A DNA stretch of 64,000 nt, from positions 1 to 64,000 of the forward strand of contig NW_027441295.1 of the NCBI RefSeq assembly GCF_949628215.1, read 5' to 3'. Origin of the DNA: Phalacrocorax aristotelis. Taxonomy: Eukaryota > Chordata > Aves > Suliformes > Phalacrocoracidae. Positions 37,101-50,807 of this stretch are shown piece after piece (the first letter of the stretch is position 1; each line of letters begins with the position of its first letter). The notes beneath the pieces are model-generated. The model searched no databases. It saw only the letters and a list, made by a program, of their open reading frames with translations, and was not told where the DNA came from. The position numbers and the translations under genes are program-made.

Positions 37101-38108
37101 TTTCTTTTTAGTATTTGCTCACATAGAGTTGAGACAGGTGTATTTGTTTGGTTTATTTGGCTGTGCAGGAGATTCTCTCAGCTATGGAAGGAGCTTACGG
37201 TGCGATTTGTACAGGATGGAGCAGAGATGAAGAGGGACCTCCTAGTTCCTCCCTGCTGAAAGGAGGCAAAGCGACAGGGCCATATTTTTGTGCTGGCATT
37301 CTTAAAAGATTTCCTTTGTTTCTTGATGACTGCTTCATGGTTTGCTTGATAGTCACGCCGTGATATTAAAATGCCCTCAAAAGCAGCTGAGGCTGCAGCT
37401 CCAGAGCACTAACGGTGCCGATCCACCAGCCTGCTGCCCCTAAAGGAGGAGGTGACAGCATGGCCGGATCCCTGGTGCCAGCTTGAGCCTTGGTGAGCCA
37501 GCTCAGCTCGCCTGGCAGGGAAGGTGTTCAGCAGCCAAGTCGGTGGTTTCCTGCTGGGCTAATGACTGAAACGAGGGTGTGGAAGGTGCCGTGTGTGCAG
37601 GAGAGGGACTGGAGCTCTGGTGGGAAGGGAAGGGTGGAAAGATCTGCCCCTCTCAGCATCAGCAAGCTATTTACTCAGCTCGGCTGCTCGTAGAGCGGCA
37701 ATCTTTTTCAGTTTGACTGTAAAGCAGTTTTGGTTGAGAACTCCTCACTGTGAAGAGCTATTCCCAACCATTTTTAGTCGATACAACATGTTAAAGCTTT
37801 CAGACTGCATGGTTAGCCTTTGCCCCAGAAGCTGTTAGTGTCCAAATGTCCTCCGTTGTGTTTTAGCGGCTAAATGTGACCAATTGTCATGCTTTGGGAA
37901 GGGCTGTTTTTCTTTTCAGCGAGACAGTGCTATTCAGGAAACCTCAGCCTAGATCCAAGGAAAGGATAACGAGGAGTATAAAGCAGCTTTGTAACCAAGT
38001 GTCATAATTTATGCCTTTTCCAGTGAAGGCGATGCTCTGAGTTTACATCTGTTGCAGTTAGCGTTCGCTGCCAGCAGGCGCTTGGCTTCAGGGCAAGCCC
38101 TGTATGAG
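31101..38108 (+). pseudogene. AHCTF1: AHCTF1 copy B beta-propeller exons unique to this copy
   Basis: Five exons (31101-31321, 34494-34674, 35460-35667, 36953-37069, 38024-38108) carry the first blades of the ELYS beta-propeller. Visible landmarks are [61 protein letters not shown] and EGDALSLHLLQLAF. Split codons rejoin exactly at the last four junctions (AGG/GTA, G/GT, GA/G, AG/T). No stop codon occurs in these exons. The propeller in ELYS helps dock the protein on the Nup107-160 complex and nucleosomes. Confidence 0.85.
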
Positions 38109-39668
38109 GTAAGATGTGCGCGTGCGTGAAAGGATGGAAAGAGTCCTTTTCTCTAAGGGAGTATTAGTGAAGTTGGCAGGGGTCATATTTGCCATGAAAA
38201 TTCAGAGATGACTAAGAAAAATAGAATCTTTTGCTGAGTGTTCTTGGGCACAGCCTTTGTCCATACGTTTTGAAAACAAGTCGTACAATTTTGCTGTTGG
38301 CTGCACTTGGTGAAGGCAGGGAGGGATCTTTCACCCATCAGTCCCTGAGGAGGTGAGAGGAGGAGCTGGCAGGAGCTGACGTGGTTTGAGAGGAGACTGT
38401 GAATCAGTAAGACGTTCTCATGGCTGCTCCCGAGGGATGCGCTTTCACTCTAGTGGTGTGTGCCTATAGATAACGCCTCGCAAGAGAGCTTTGGCTGCTG
38501 GAATGCCATGACTTCTCTAAGTTCATCAGTTCTGTAATCAAGTCACGGAGCAAAGCGCTTTGCATGCCTATGTATTGCATTATTTCAGATCTCTCTCTGT
38601 AGGTAAATATGTAGGTTTGTGAAGAAACCTTGATGTTGCAAGGAATTCTGCAAAACACATTCAGAACCAATAATGGGAGGGAAATGCTCAGTTCTGAAAA
38701 TGTGCAAAGCTTTTACGGCCAAACTTACCCGTTACGGTTTGACACTTAGTTCTCTTGCGTGTCAGGTGTAGTTTCTCTTTGCCATCAGATTACGCGCCTG
38801 GGAGAGCTAGAGAACAATACGCGTGTTCTGTTAGACACAGACGTTCTTTCCTACTGAGGTGTAATGTCTGCTTTTATCTCAGAATGACCCTTCTCTCCCC
38901 TGTGATTTTTTCCGCAGCGTCTGGCATCCTGTGTTGAAAAGAACAGGTTGGATCTGACGGGCGGAGCCTTTCCCTTGAGAGGGCAGGGCAGCAAGGCCAA
39001 GTTACTCAGCTGTCGGGCTGTAGAAACCTTTCCCACCCACGCAGCCAGAGAAGGCAGCGTTGATGAAGGTTTGTTCCTGATGTCCCTGTTTGGTGACTCT
39101 AAATGAAATGGTTTTGGAGTCCAAGCAATGAATGCTGTTCCGTACCCACAGCCTGAAAGTCTTCCATATCTGTGTAGGCTAACTTGTGGGGATTTGTTTG
39201 GGTTTTTTTTGCTAAACCTCTTGATCAACTCTTACTGTATGGAAAACTTGATTAGCTAATAATTGTGTGCTTGATTACCTATCACAGAGATGTTTGTTAT
39301 GGTGTAAATGTTTAAAATGATTCTTAGCAAAGTGTTGTGTTTTCCTGAGTGATGTAACAGAATCAAGCCAAAATAGAAAGTGGTGTTTTGAAAATGTCAG
39401 AGAGACTGTTTCTAAGTGGGAGAAAATACAATGTCTTGTCTTTTCCAGTCATATCCCCTGACACCAGTGTCTCAGTCTTCAGCTGGCAAGTGAATACACG
39501 TGGCCAGGGAAAACCATCTACTTATTTGGGTGTATTTGACTTTGACTGCTGGTATCAGGCTCAAATGCCAGGCTCACTAAGGTAGATTTTGATGGAGTTG
39601 TTTTCAGTATCCCTCCCCATAACTCATTGGAAAGTCGGCGTTTAGCTTCTGCACTTGTTTTCTTTCAG

Positions 39669-39849
39669 GCCAGAAGAATCCCTTCAGGGATGCCCCTATT
39701 TTGCACTGTAGTCACTGGACGCTGTGACAAGCACGACTGCTCCAAACCTCCTTCTGGATGTTGTGGTGCAGGAGCGCAGCCTAAGCTGGAGAGTTCCTCC
39801 TTCTTACCCACAACTTGCGCAGTTTTTCATCCAAGCACCTATAATTTTG
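39669..39849 (+). pseudogene. AHCTF1: AHCTF1 copy B exon with nonsense codon and frameshift
   Basis: The conserved tryptophan codon of FALWSLD, TGG in copy A, is TAG here at 39709-39711. The exon is also one nucleotide shorter than its partner (181 against 182): near 39826 a T run before the HPSTYNF motif has lost a base, so the 3' end reads out of frame. Two independent lesions in one exon make a functional full-length product unlikely. Confidence 0.85.
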
Positions 39850-41589
39850 GTAGGTATTACATGGCTTTGAGTAGTGATAAGCTTAAACCGAGCTCAAATG
39901 CCATTTATTGGTTCTCCTGTTCACCGTTTGTCACGCAAAAACCCAACCAAACCGAAAAACCCCAACCCCCCACCCACCCACCTCTGATCTCATTGTACTG
40001 ACCAAGTGTGTGCTGTTGTGACACCCGTCTGACAGGCGGCTGGGTCTGGGGGTTGGGTGCTTCTGTAACGCAGCCCGTGACGTGGTGCTGGTGATCAGAT
40101 GAAATGACTCTGGGCTGAAGCTCAAAGCGCAGCACCTCGATAGCCCCGGAGGTAAAATTTCTACATTCAGCCATCACTTTTCTAAAAGAGGTTGTAAGTG
40201 ATGTGACGAAGAAAATGGGTACTCGGTTGTACCTTTCCAGAGGCTGCTATGACAAAAATGTAAACTGGTGCTTCCATCACGGTGTTGTCCAGCGTTCGTT
40301 GTCTCTGCAGATGGCAGGTGCTTGCTGAGCTCTGGAGTTGTTCATATGACATGCAGCGGCTTCCAGAAGGAGGTGAGCTTTTACTGTGTCTTTATTGAGA
40401 ATGTCAAGAGATGGACCTTTCCTAAGCTTTCCATGGCGCTGCTTTTAGCGTCAGAGACCATTTCATGCTCCTCCTGCCCATCCACACGCGTAACTGCAAT
40501 TGTACCCTGCCAGTTTTATGCAAATGGTGATGTCTGAGGTCCCCTCTTGGGCGTGTAAACCCACCGTTGCCTCCCGTTGAAGCACGATCAGGGCCTGAAT
40601 GTCTAGAAAGGAAGGCAGCGCTGCTCTAGGAGCAGGACGAGAAAGTCGGGGAAAGCTGTTCCTTCTCTCTCATCAATGAGTGCAACTGCCTGCGTGGTCC
40701 TGAGTTTGGGTTTTGATCCCTGATGAGCTGGGAAAAGGAGGGCAGACTGGAGAAAAGGAAGCATCGTTCCCTCAGAACAACCTTCCCCCCGTCAGTCTCT
40801 CAAAGCATGAGGTTCCGTGCAGGAGCTGACGATGGGGGTGTCTCACTCGGATGCGAGCTGTTGCCAACGGCCGCTTGCTGCACTCTCCGTGATCATTTGC
40901 TTCCAAGGACGTGGGCTGCAGCAAACAATTACCGTTGGCAGCTCTACCTGATGACGTCCTCACCACTTCCCTGCATTTTCCCTTCATCGGTCGGCTTTGC
41001 TGCAGCCTCTCAAAGCAGATCTTCACCTCTGTCGCCTTTGCCTTGTGCTGCAGTCGCCCAATTGAGTCCTCTTGGACGCCCTCTTGTTGCTGCAACACCT
41101 CAGTCACCTTTAGCTTGTGACACCCACCACTTTCTCTCTGCTTTATCCCACCGCAGTGACTTCACCCCCCTCCTTCAGAGGTTTCCCGTTTATTGATCTG
41201 ATGTCAGCTCCACTTTGGAAACAACTGGGAAAGGAAGAAGTCTTTTAATACTTTTAATACCCTTTGCTGAATTGTGACTCTCTCATTCAGAGACTGGTTA
41301 GGCATTTGAGCAGGGATTGCTTGTGAATGTCAGCAAGGCAAATTTCAGAATTAGGGACAAGGCGCTTGGTTTGGAGTTTTGCCTGCCGCCATAAGCCGTA
41401 CTTGGTGTGTTTCCTTGTCTGACACCGGTTTTCAGAGAAAGATGGAAATCTCCCGTGTGTGTCCTCATGTGCAGAAATGGCTTTGAATGTGATGATTTTA
41501 CCTAGAAGGGAAAGATAGTTTTGAATGTGCTTAAAAAATGAAAGAAGCAAACAAAAATCAAAACCCCAGAAAAGGAAGATTTGATGCGG

Positions 41590-42100
41590 GATCAGGTTTG
41601 GGCCCCGCAGTACAAGAAGGACATCGCATCACCGGAGCGTGTCCAGAGAAGGGCAACAAAGCTGGTGAAGGGCCTAGAGAGCAGGTCTTACGAGGAGAGG
41701 TTGAGGCAACCGGGGTGGTTTGGCCTGGAGAAGAGGAGGCTGAGGGGAGACCTTATCGCTCCCTGCAACTACCTGAAAGGAGGTTGTAGTGAGGTGGGGG
41801 TTGGCCTCTTCTCCCAGGTCACTAGCGATAGAACGAGAGGAAAGGGCTTCAAGCTGCGTCAGGGGAGGTTTCGATGGGATGTTGGGAAAAATGTCTTCCC
41901 TGCAAGAGTGGTCAGGCCTTGGAAGAGGCTGCCCAGGGAGGTGGGGGACTCACCATCCCTGGAGGTATTTAAAAGACATGTAGACGTGGCACTTGAGGGC
42001 ATGATTTAGGAGACGTGGTATTGTTGGGTTCACGGTTGCACTTGCTGATCCTAGAGGGCTTTTCCAACCTTAATGGTTCTGTGATTCTGTGTTTCTATGA
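41590..42100 (+). mobile_element. CR1 LINE 3' fragment
   Basis: Sequence such as [20 protein letters not shown] and a 3' end in the TGATTCTGTG-type octamer repeat identify a 5'-truncated CR1 retrotransposon. It lies in an AHCTF1 intron of copy B, inside the ~1.7 kb that copy A lacks. Frame breaks show it is dead. Confidence 0.88.
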
Positions 42101-45100
42101 TCATTTCACCTGGAAGAAGTACCAGAACCAGCTGCAATGAGCTACTCCTTAACAGTGCACGTCTGTGCCTGCCTGTGCTTTGCCCTTCTGAAGGATTGCC
42201 CCGGCATTAGAACACAGTGTTTGAAGCGCCTCAAACTGAAACCTGTTAGACCGTAACTGTTTCACTTCTTTTCTGTCATTTTAGAAAATGACAACTTAAT
42301 GTTTGGGGTGTCGTAACTGCTTCATGTCTTCGTAGTCTGGAAAGCTGCTTGATCTTGGCTTCGCCCTTCCCATGCAAACGTGGCAGAGTTGTGTTTGTTC
42401 TGTCCCCTTCATGCACCCCTGATGGCAAACTTCTCTGCACACCGTGTGCCGTGGGTATAAGCAGGGCACGTCGCTGAGAATAGTTAATTGGGACTCAGTA
42501 AGTTGAGACTATAAAGCAGAGGCATGCGACTAAAGATCAGAGTTAGCCTTTGGTAAGTTGTCATGTCAGAGGGAAAGTTTCCTGTGCTCCTCCCAGCAAC
42601 AAGCAGCCCAGCCTGTGATGCCCGAGTGAGGGCACAGTTAGAAACAAGCACTTACTGTTGGTGGTTGGGATGTTGAAAGCAGGTGGGATTCTCCTTTTCT
42701 TTTGTCTGCTACGTTTAGGAGGAGCAGTTAGAGGCGGTCTTGTCAGCTGCTGCCCAGACAGGTTCTGTAGGGCTTCTGAGCGGCTGCATTAAGCTTTGGA
42801 CATCTAAAGGTAACACTTCTTATGTGGTTTTTGTGTTGCATATTTTTTTAGTTTGGAATTCTTGATTCATTTCTTTGTTGTTCTCTCTTTTTAGAGAGCA
42901 GCCAAGTTCTGCTGCTAATGTAGAGTTTGCCCTTGACTGGACATGGAGCAAAGTGATCTATACAAAAGGCGCATTTGACCAAATCTGTGAGTACTAGTGC
43001 AGCCATGCTGCAAACCTAGAGTCATTCTTTCCAGCTGAGCTCATTCAGTGATCTGCTGGTAGATGGTCTTGCCCGCAGATCTGGAAGTGCGCTTTGCGAC
43101 TCTGAACTTGCTCTGCAGGCTGACGCTTTCATACTTGCTCTTGAAAAGGTGTTGTGCTGTTTGACGGCTCCTGCAGCTCCACTGACCCGCAGAGGTTACA
43201 GGCTCTTCAGCGCCGCCAGTTGCTTTTGAGCAACCTTAGCAGAGTCTTAAACTGCTTTCTAACAGCAGCCCACGAGCTGGCTGGAGAAGGTTTGTCACAG
43301 TATTTCTAACTCGGTGGTATGTTTTATTAAGATTTGGGATGATGCTGGGGCTGTAATTGTGGAAAGAGGAGCTGCTGTTGGTTTTGCTGATGGGCAGCAA
43401 GTCAGATGTAGCGGGGAGAAGGGGCTTAAATGGGAGGGGTTGGGGCTGCCACTTAACGCGCGTTGAGTTCAGGGCAAGAGTTTGTTGTGGGGCTGGTGCG
43501 AGTGGGTGGGGAGGCTGCGTTCAGCAAGGAGCTGTGCAAGCACCCGGCTTGAAATTACAGCAGCGGGATGTGGCACTGTGACAAATACTCCCTTTGATTG
43601 TCAGCTAGCAGTGCGTAATTGCATGCAAATATTGGATTGGACATTACTAAAAAAGGAAAGGAAGCATGAATGAGTGACATGTGAAGTGAGTTGCATGAAT
43701 TTCTGTAGCTGTTTCTATTACCAATTGTTCCTGGCATATTGAGGAGGAAAGAGAATATCCCTTTGCTAGAGTAAAAATCTCTGCTCTGTGAAAAACAGAT
43801 GTCTTATCCATGAGTGGATTTAACAGTTCAGGCTTTCCTTTTTTTATGTAACTGTTAGTGAATCTGCTTCTTTGTAGGGGTTGCTTGTGATTGTGGGTTT
43901 TTTCTTCAGATAAGGATGTGTTACGGAGTGAAAAAAATGCAGAGGCAAAGATTTCTACCGTGTTATTTTTCTACTGTCTATTTAGTGCAATGAGGGGAGT
44001 TTTATTAAAAAACAAAACAAAACAAAGCAAAAGAAATTGCATACCAACAGTCCTCTTGAGCTTTTGTTACCTGTTTTGCAGACTTGACAAAGAAGCTGGC
44101 AGAAACCAGCCTCACAGCTTTGTATGCTCGAGTGGTCCTCTGGTTCTGTTGGTCCCGTCTCCTGCCCGAGGGCTCAGGTAAGCATAAACTGTCCTGCATT
44201 TGTAGCAGTAAGTGGCTCCTATGAACACCTGCCTAGCCGTGGTTCTGTCAGTGCTTCATCAATACCAAGCCGTGCCGGTTCAGTGACAGCAGATGCTGAA
44301 GTTCTGCTGCTGAAATGGAGGTTTGACTGGTTTTTTCCAACTACGTCGTGTAGAATGATGCCAACAGTTTCTTTCCGGGGTGTTTCTCAGAAATAGCACT
44401 AAGCCTCTGAGTGAAGGAGTTGTTTAAAATCCCAAGTATTTCAAGCTGTGGGCATGAGCAAGTAACTCCTAAAGCACCAACACGGGAATGCTTGATTTTA
44501 CAGTAAAGGCACGGCCTGCATGTTTTGAACTTGTTACTGATTGTTTGAGGAAAAAATACACCTTGGAAATAGTTCATCATTTGGATGGGTTATAAATTCT
44601 ATTGTCAGCCTTAATTGCCTTACGCATGCTCACGTGACATGTTTAAACACCCATTCCCTTTGAGAATTGGGGTTTTTTCTTTATAGTGAACCTCAGCTGA
44701 CACTACATGTTCTGGATGCGACCTCAGCTGTAAACTTGAAATGGCGCTTGGGACAAGAAGGAATTGACTCCTGTGTCTTCGGTCTCTTTTAGCAAAGGCA
44801 GAAGGAGGATTGGCTTCTTTCAAAGTCGGAGGCTGGCCTGTGATTTTGATGCTCAGCTTGTGTGTTCTGTCTTTTTTAGTCAAAAACTGTAGGTTGAAAA
44901 TGTGGTATTCCCTCTTTAACTTACATCTTATTTATTGCCTGTAGGAGGTGATATGCGTTTCTCTAGACCTTTCTACAATTATCCTCTGATTCAGAGCTAC
45001 TACACGGGTCATCGACAGAAACTGGAACGTTTATCAAGGTAAGACGTGCAGGAAAGCTCTAGAACAGTTCCACTGCAAATTCAGAAGCGGCAGCGAGTGG

Positions 45101-48100
45101 CTTTTCCATCAACAGCTGCATTTGCTACGCTTCATGCATTTGCCGGCAACAGCCCTGACTTCAGTGATGCGCGTGTTCTGCAGAACACAGAGGTTACTTT
45201 CCTGGGTTAAAACGTTGATATATACCTCTGCTTAGTGCCCTTTGTTGGTATCATCATTTCTTTGAAGCGCACGTAATTCACTGGCTATTCTGTGTGATTT
45301 GTGACTACTGGAAAAGGGCATGTGATGAGGACAGGGTCAGTCACGGCCAGGTCAGCAAGGCACGGCCTTTGCAGAGCAATTGTTCTGGACACAGAAGAAA
45401 GCATGTTTTAAAAACCAAAAATAATCTCTCTCCTTGACGAGTAGTAGATGGCGATAAGGGGATTGGCCCAAATCTCCTACTCCCAAGCACCTCGTGTCCT
45501 TGAAGGAGATGGGCAGAGGTCCACACAGCTGGCACAGCCAGCGCTCTCCTGGCGACTGGATAAAAGTGCCTTCCTCACGGGAACTCCCTTTCCTGGACTG
45601 GCTCCCTGGCATACAGGTGATGTGCCTTGGGTTAGGTGAGAGCAGATTTTAATTTGGCACCTGTACTGTAACTAAAGCAAGTCCTAAAGAAGCTCAGGCT
45701 GTGGCACCGTGAACAAGGTGCTGCAGGAGGAGTCCAGGTGGAAGCTGCTCTATGTCAGGTGTTGGCTTTCAAGCTCCTCTTCCTGAGGTTCCTTCTGAGG
45801 TAACTCTCGTACAGGCTCACGGGCTCCTTAGAAGCACCACCTCCAGCGTGCTGCTTCTGCTCGTCCTCCTCGGGAAATGAAAGGCTGGCGTCGCAGCCTG
45901 CAGGAGCCTGCGATGGGCTTCTGAGGAATGCAGTGTTTAACAGGCCAGCCCTCCGTCACTGTGATGGCATGTGCAGAGGCACAAACGTGCTGCTTCAGGT
46001 GGTACCAGAATTCAGCTGTGGGCTCAGCTTTGTGACCGTGACTGTTTTTCAGTAACAGAAGCGAGGTGCTGAGAACAAAGCCGGACATTTCCGTGCTGTG
46101 GTCTCACCGCTGTGTGTGGGAACAGTCCCGCTGGAGGCGTGAGATTTGGGGTAGCTTTGCTCACACTGCCTTTGTATTACAAGTAATGCGACAAAAAAGA
46201 AAAACTGAAAACTAAAAGGTCACTGCAACTTTCCCCGTAATAGGGGAGCTTCTAGGATTCCTACTTGGAACTCCTTTAATAGCTCACTATGATCTAATGA
46301 ACACCTTTCACCTGACTGAGAAATTTCTTTCCAGTCTATTTCAAGTCACGATCATGCCTGTGTATGTTTGTTCCGTTCTTGGGCTCGTGGGAGCTTTTGC
46401 TGGGTTTGTTTTGGCTGGAGGAAATCTGTGACACCGCGAGGCTGGAATTAGTGTTTTCCTCTGTCAAATCCTCGCTATGTTTTGTTCCAGAGGCAAATGG
46501 GACTCTGACTGCCTGACGGTCGATGGGATGGTTTCCCAGTTGGGAGACCAAGTTGAGGAGATGTGGCAGAGAGAGGAAGGAGGAACTGGGAAATACCCAC
46601 CTCCTAGTTTACGGGTGAGTGTTGTGTTCCCTGAAAACAACCACCACCACCACAAACCCCAGCCCCAGCCCAGCCCTCCCCCAAAGCCAATGATTTCTCA
46701 AAGAGAGGAGTTTTTAAAAACCTTTTCCCTTTTCATTCCAGGCACTGCGGGAGCTCTATTTGCTAGAAGGCGTTGAGGAAAGCCACAAACATGCAATTGT
46801 ATCCCTTGGAGTTATTTCTGTCACACCTCCAGTATACGCGCATCAGGGGTCTGAAATGTCTGTCACCTACGCGTTCGATGCATTTTCTAATTTATGCTTC
46901 AAACACAGTGCAAGGGAAAACATGTAGTTTAGAATGAAGGCACGGAAGGAAGCACTGATTATTTGTACTGTGGATTTTTTAGGAATTTTTAAAATGTTTT
47001 GTTGCAAAGCCTTTTCTGATGTGAGAAAACAGGTTTACTAAGCAACGTTAAAGGTAGAAAGCTCCCTTAGGTTTTCTCAAAATTTAGACACAGTTTTTCA
47101 TTCTTGAAGCACCCACAGCTGTAGCAAACGGCTGCTTCCTCGAGCAATGCACTAGAATGTGCTGCTTCAGAGCAAAAGGATTTCTGACAGCGGTTTACCA
47201 GGACCTGATTTTGCTGAAATCATCCATTTTCCAGCACAGCTAAGAGGGCTTGCTTTTGTGCTGTTACAAGAGGAGGCACACAGAATAATAAAGAGAGAGA
47301 GAAGAGAAAAGCCACTGGGCAGAAACTGAATTTTTAAGCTGCCGAAATGCACTGTGTTGCTTTGGTTGTTTGTTGCCTGACCCGAGAGGGGAGCCTAGAG
47401 AGCAGGGGCTTTAAAAGCTGTTGCACCCCGGAGCTCTCTGATGAGAATACACCCCCCAAAACAGCTGTCAGAAAGAGAAAACGACACTGCCGATGAGTGA
47501 TCCAGGTACTGGTTCAAATCCAGTTTTAATCATTCAGAGCTAAGCTGCGCTGTAAGGACACCCTAATTTCAGTTGTTTCATATACGCTGGAAAGGAGGGA
47601 AAAACCAGCTGTAGAACTTGTTTGCTTTAATAATCAAGCATTGGCCGTTCACGTGTTTTGAATGTCCAGCCGGTGGCTCCAGTGACTAAAGAGGGAGCCT
47701 GAGTTTCCAACGGAACTGTTTAAATATCGAAAGGCAACCTTTCTGAATGCCTTGGAGAAATCAGAGAGTCTGTCTTTCTGGTTATTTATTCAGAATGCAA
47801 TTTTGTTGTTAGGGCCTGACTACCTTCAGGTTGCAACAGCGTAAAACGGCAGGACTAATACATGAGTATTTTCTGCGTCCTACCACTATGATATTCTTAT
47901 TTCCTTTTATTATTTATTCCTATTATATTAATCATAGGAATAATATTATTTCATGTGATTATTTCATGGGATAAATTGTTGGTCTTGCAAATTTATTAGC
48001 CTTAATTAGATACTTGATATCAGCCAATTTACTTGCTGCTAGACATCATGCGTTCCTTTCGGAACAAAACAGAAGCTTCCGTCGACTCCTTCGCAGCTGC

Positions 48101-48919
48101 CTTTGCCATCCCTTCGGGCCTTGTTAAGCTTATTCAAGGATTTTGGCTTCTAGACCACAAGGACTATGAAGTAAGCATGTGACAGTTTAGTTAGGCATAC
48201 GTTGTGGTACAAGGCTATGATCTAGCAAATGACTTTAAAAACCTGGTGCTTAGCTAATAACAGGTGATAAACCATGGGAAGCTTTTTTTGTACTTCTGCT
48301 CCAGCAGCACCTTCAGCAAGACGTGATGATCTGCAGTTTGGTTTCCGTTACGTTGGCAGGAAATGGATTAAGGCAGTGACGAAGCCGCCTTTAATAATGC
48401 TTGACATGTGACTTGCCAAAGCCATCTGTTTGGGTTGTTTCCAGCAGAGCAGGCGCGCACTTTCTCAGAAGCAGTGGTTTGGGTACTTTAAATATTCAAA
48501 ATACCATCCCGGCAGCGTGATTTGAGGTGGAAGACTGCAAAAATGACTTTTCCATCTAATTCATGTTCCTGCTGATGCTGAATGGTGTTCTTTGCCTGTC
48601 ACGATGTCAGTATAACCTGCTTGCCTGGGAGAATAACCTGTAGTTATAAAAGGTGATGTTTGCATACGGAGATTTGGTGGTCCTAGAAAAGTGAGAATCG
48701 CTCCTTTTAAAAGACTCCCTTTGCTCCGTACGGCTCACTGAATATTTTTTGCTGCAAATCCTTCAGAATTTACATTTGCCTGTCCTGTATCAAGTCTTTC
48801 ATTAGTCATCGCCTCAGTTTCTGTAACAGACCTTCACCCTCACTGAAGACACTTTTGAATAGCTTTGTTGCGTGCGTGTGTGTATATATCTCAGTAAAGC
48901 TGATCTCTGACTCCTGCAG

Positions 48920-49630
48920 AGCTCCCTGGCCCTGCTCTTTCATCCGGCTGCAATCAAACCTGTGTCGTGGCAACACGTGAGAGTTCTTCAGTCCCTCGTG
49001 TGCCAAGGAGAGCATGGGCGAGCCCTCAGATACACACAGATGATGAAGCCGTCGTTCTCAAGCAGTCGTGAAGTGCGGCTCTTCCTCACTGTGCTGTTGT
49101 CCAACAGGTAAAGAAATATATGCCACCATTTTGGCATTGAAATCCTGTGAAAGGTGGAGAACAAACAACAGAAATCACAAACCCCTAAATTTTCTTTAAA
49201 CTTTGAGCACAATAGTTGAGGGGCATCTTTTTTGTTATCCTATTAATATTCCTTTACATCTCGAAAAATCAATTACAGGTGCACGGCGGAGGCTTGGGCT
49301 CTGCTGCAGCAACACACCACTAAGGTAAACATGGACGAACTACTAAAACACATGTATGACATGTGTCGGGAGATGGGGCTGGTGGAAGACTTCCTGAAGC
49401 TGCCTTTCACAGGCTCCGAACAAGTAAGTGCGGACAAGAAGAAAACCTTCATCCCTCTTTGCAAAGAGAAGAGGCAGTATCGTCATCTATTGTTTTAAAT
49501 GTGATATTTCTCATAGAAGTGTGTGGAGAAATTTTTACGGAACCCTGGCATTCTTTCAGTCCACCGTCTGCAGCGTGCCCACTACGTCCCAGCAGCACAG
49601 CTGACCCAGGCGATGAACGTTCATCTCACG
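48920..49630 (+). pseudogene. AHCTF1: AHCTF1 copy B helical-domain exons beyond the duplication
   Basis: Three exons (48920-49107, 49279-49423, 49520-49630) continue the alpha-helical ELYS domain: [52 protein letters not shown] and HRLQRAHYVPAAQL. They are in frame with consensus splice sites. The last exon is about seven residues shorter than the mammalian equivalent around LRNPGILSV. Confidence 0.82.
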
Positions 49631-50807
49631 GTAAGCGTAAAAGTTCTGCCGAGTGGGCCGGTTTCTCTCAGGGGTTACGAACCGGTTTAACAGCGCTCGG
49701 TGAGAATCCTGCTTTCCTTATCACACCCTTCTTTGAAATACCAGGAACGAGCCTCTACACCTTACGTTACAGCTGAACCCAAAAGTGGAACAAAATGTTT
49801 CGCTGCTCCAACGCTGCCCTGTGAAGTTGTAAATTCAATGTTCCAGGCTGTTGTTGGCTCCGCTTCTGATAGTTTGTTTGCATCTGAGGAATCAATAGAT
49901 CTCTTCCCTGTCAGCCGCTCTCACCACTCAGTTATTCAGAGATGTATGGTATGGAGGGCTGGGATTATTGGAAGTTGTTTGGGTCACTGTGGAATGAAGA
50001 GAGTGTTGTGTGTATCTCTTGTACCTTGCACGCAACTCTCTCTCTCTCGCTGAGAGCGGTCGGGATGCCAATCCACAGGCAAAATTTGCACCGTGGGGTG
50101 TTCTTTTTTTGTGTTATTTCCTCAAATTATAGCGTGAGCTCTGCAGTTCCACAGCTTTCATTTTACCACTTTTAGGACAGAAATTCCTACCTAACTTCGG
50201 TATCTCAAAATAGGCAGGTCAAAGCCTGTGTCATGGGAACTTCTGTGGTGGTTCTGTGATCCATGTGCTGTTTTGGGGAACCATAGTTCTCCGGGGAAGC
50301 AAACGTACCCAGGTGGCTTTGGAAGGTTTAGGTCCTGCGTTTGAAAGCTTCCATCCAGGGGGAAGGGGTGTGTAGGTAGCTTTCTCTTCCTCATTTTAAT
50401 CGTCACTTCCTTTTGTCCAACGTAACCCGCCGTTGCCCTGGAGATTCAGTCACCTGGGGCAGTGGCGTTTCAGGAAAAACAAGGGCAAGGCTGCTGTTTT
50501 GTCAGCCACGTGAAACTTGTGGGTGCTGACGAGCGTGTCAGAATCAGGTTCTGCAGAGTGCGGGAATGGTTTTAAGTTATAGCTGTAGGTTCTGTTGTTA
50601 TTCCAGTCTTCCTTCGGCTTGGCTAAAAATACCGGGTGAAGCTGGTGTGCGCTGATGGTCAGAACTGGCTGCCGTTCTGTGCCGTGGGTGTATTTTACTG
50701 CACCTGTAGAGGAAACATATTCACTAATTTGAAATAGCACCGAGAGTTCCATGCAATGAACTCCTTGTCATTAGTTACCTTCTTGCTTTACGCTTTTTGT
50801 TCATCAG

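Larger units (their letters stand above)
38795..48352 (+). repeat. Segmental duplication, copy B
   Basis: Longer partner of 16103-23985 in the same orientation, 22-24 kb downstream. It includes ~1.7 kb (about 40840-42545) not present in copy A, in which a CR1 fragment lies. Because copy B is embedded in a longer exon series, it is the likely donor and copy A the derived fragment. Confidence 0.93.
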
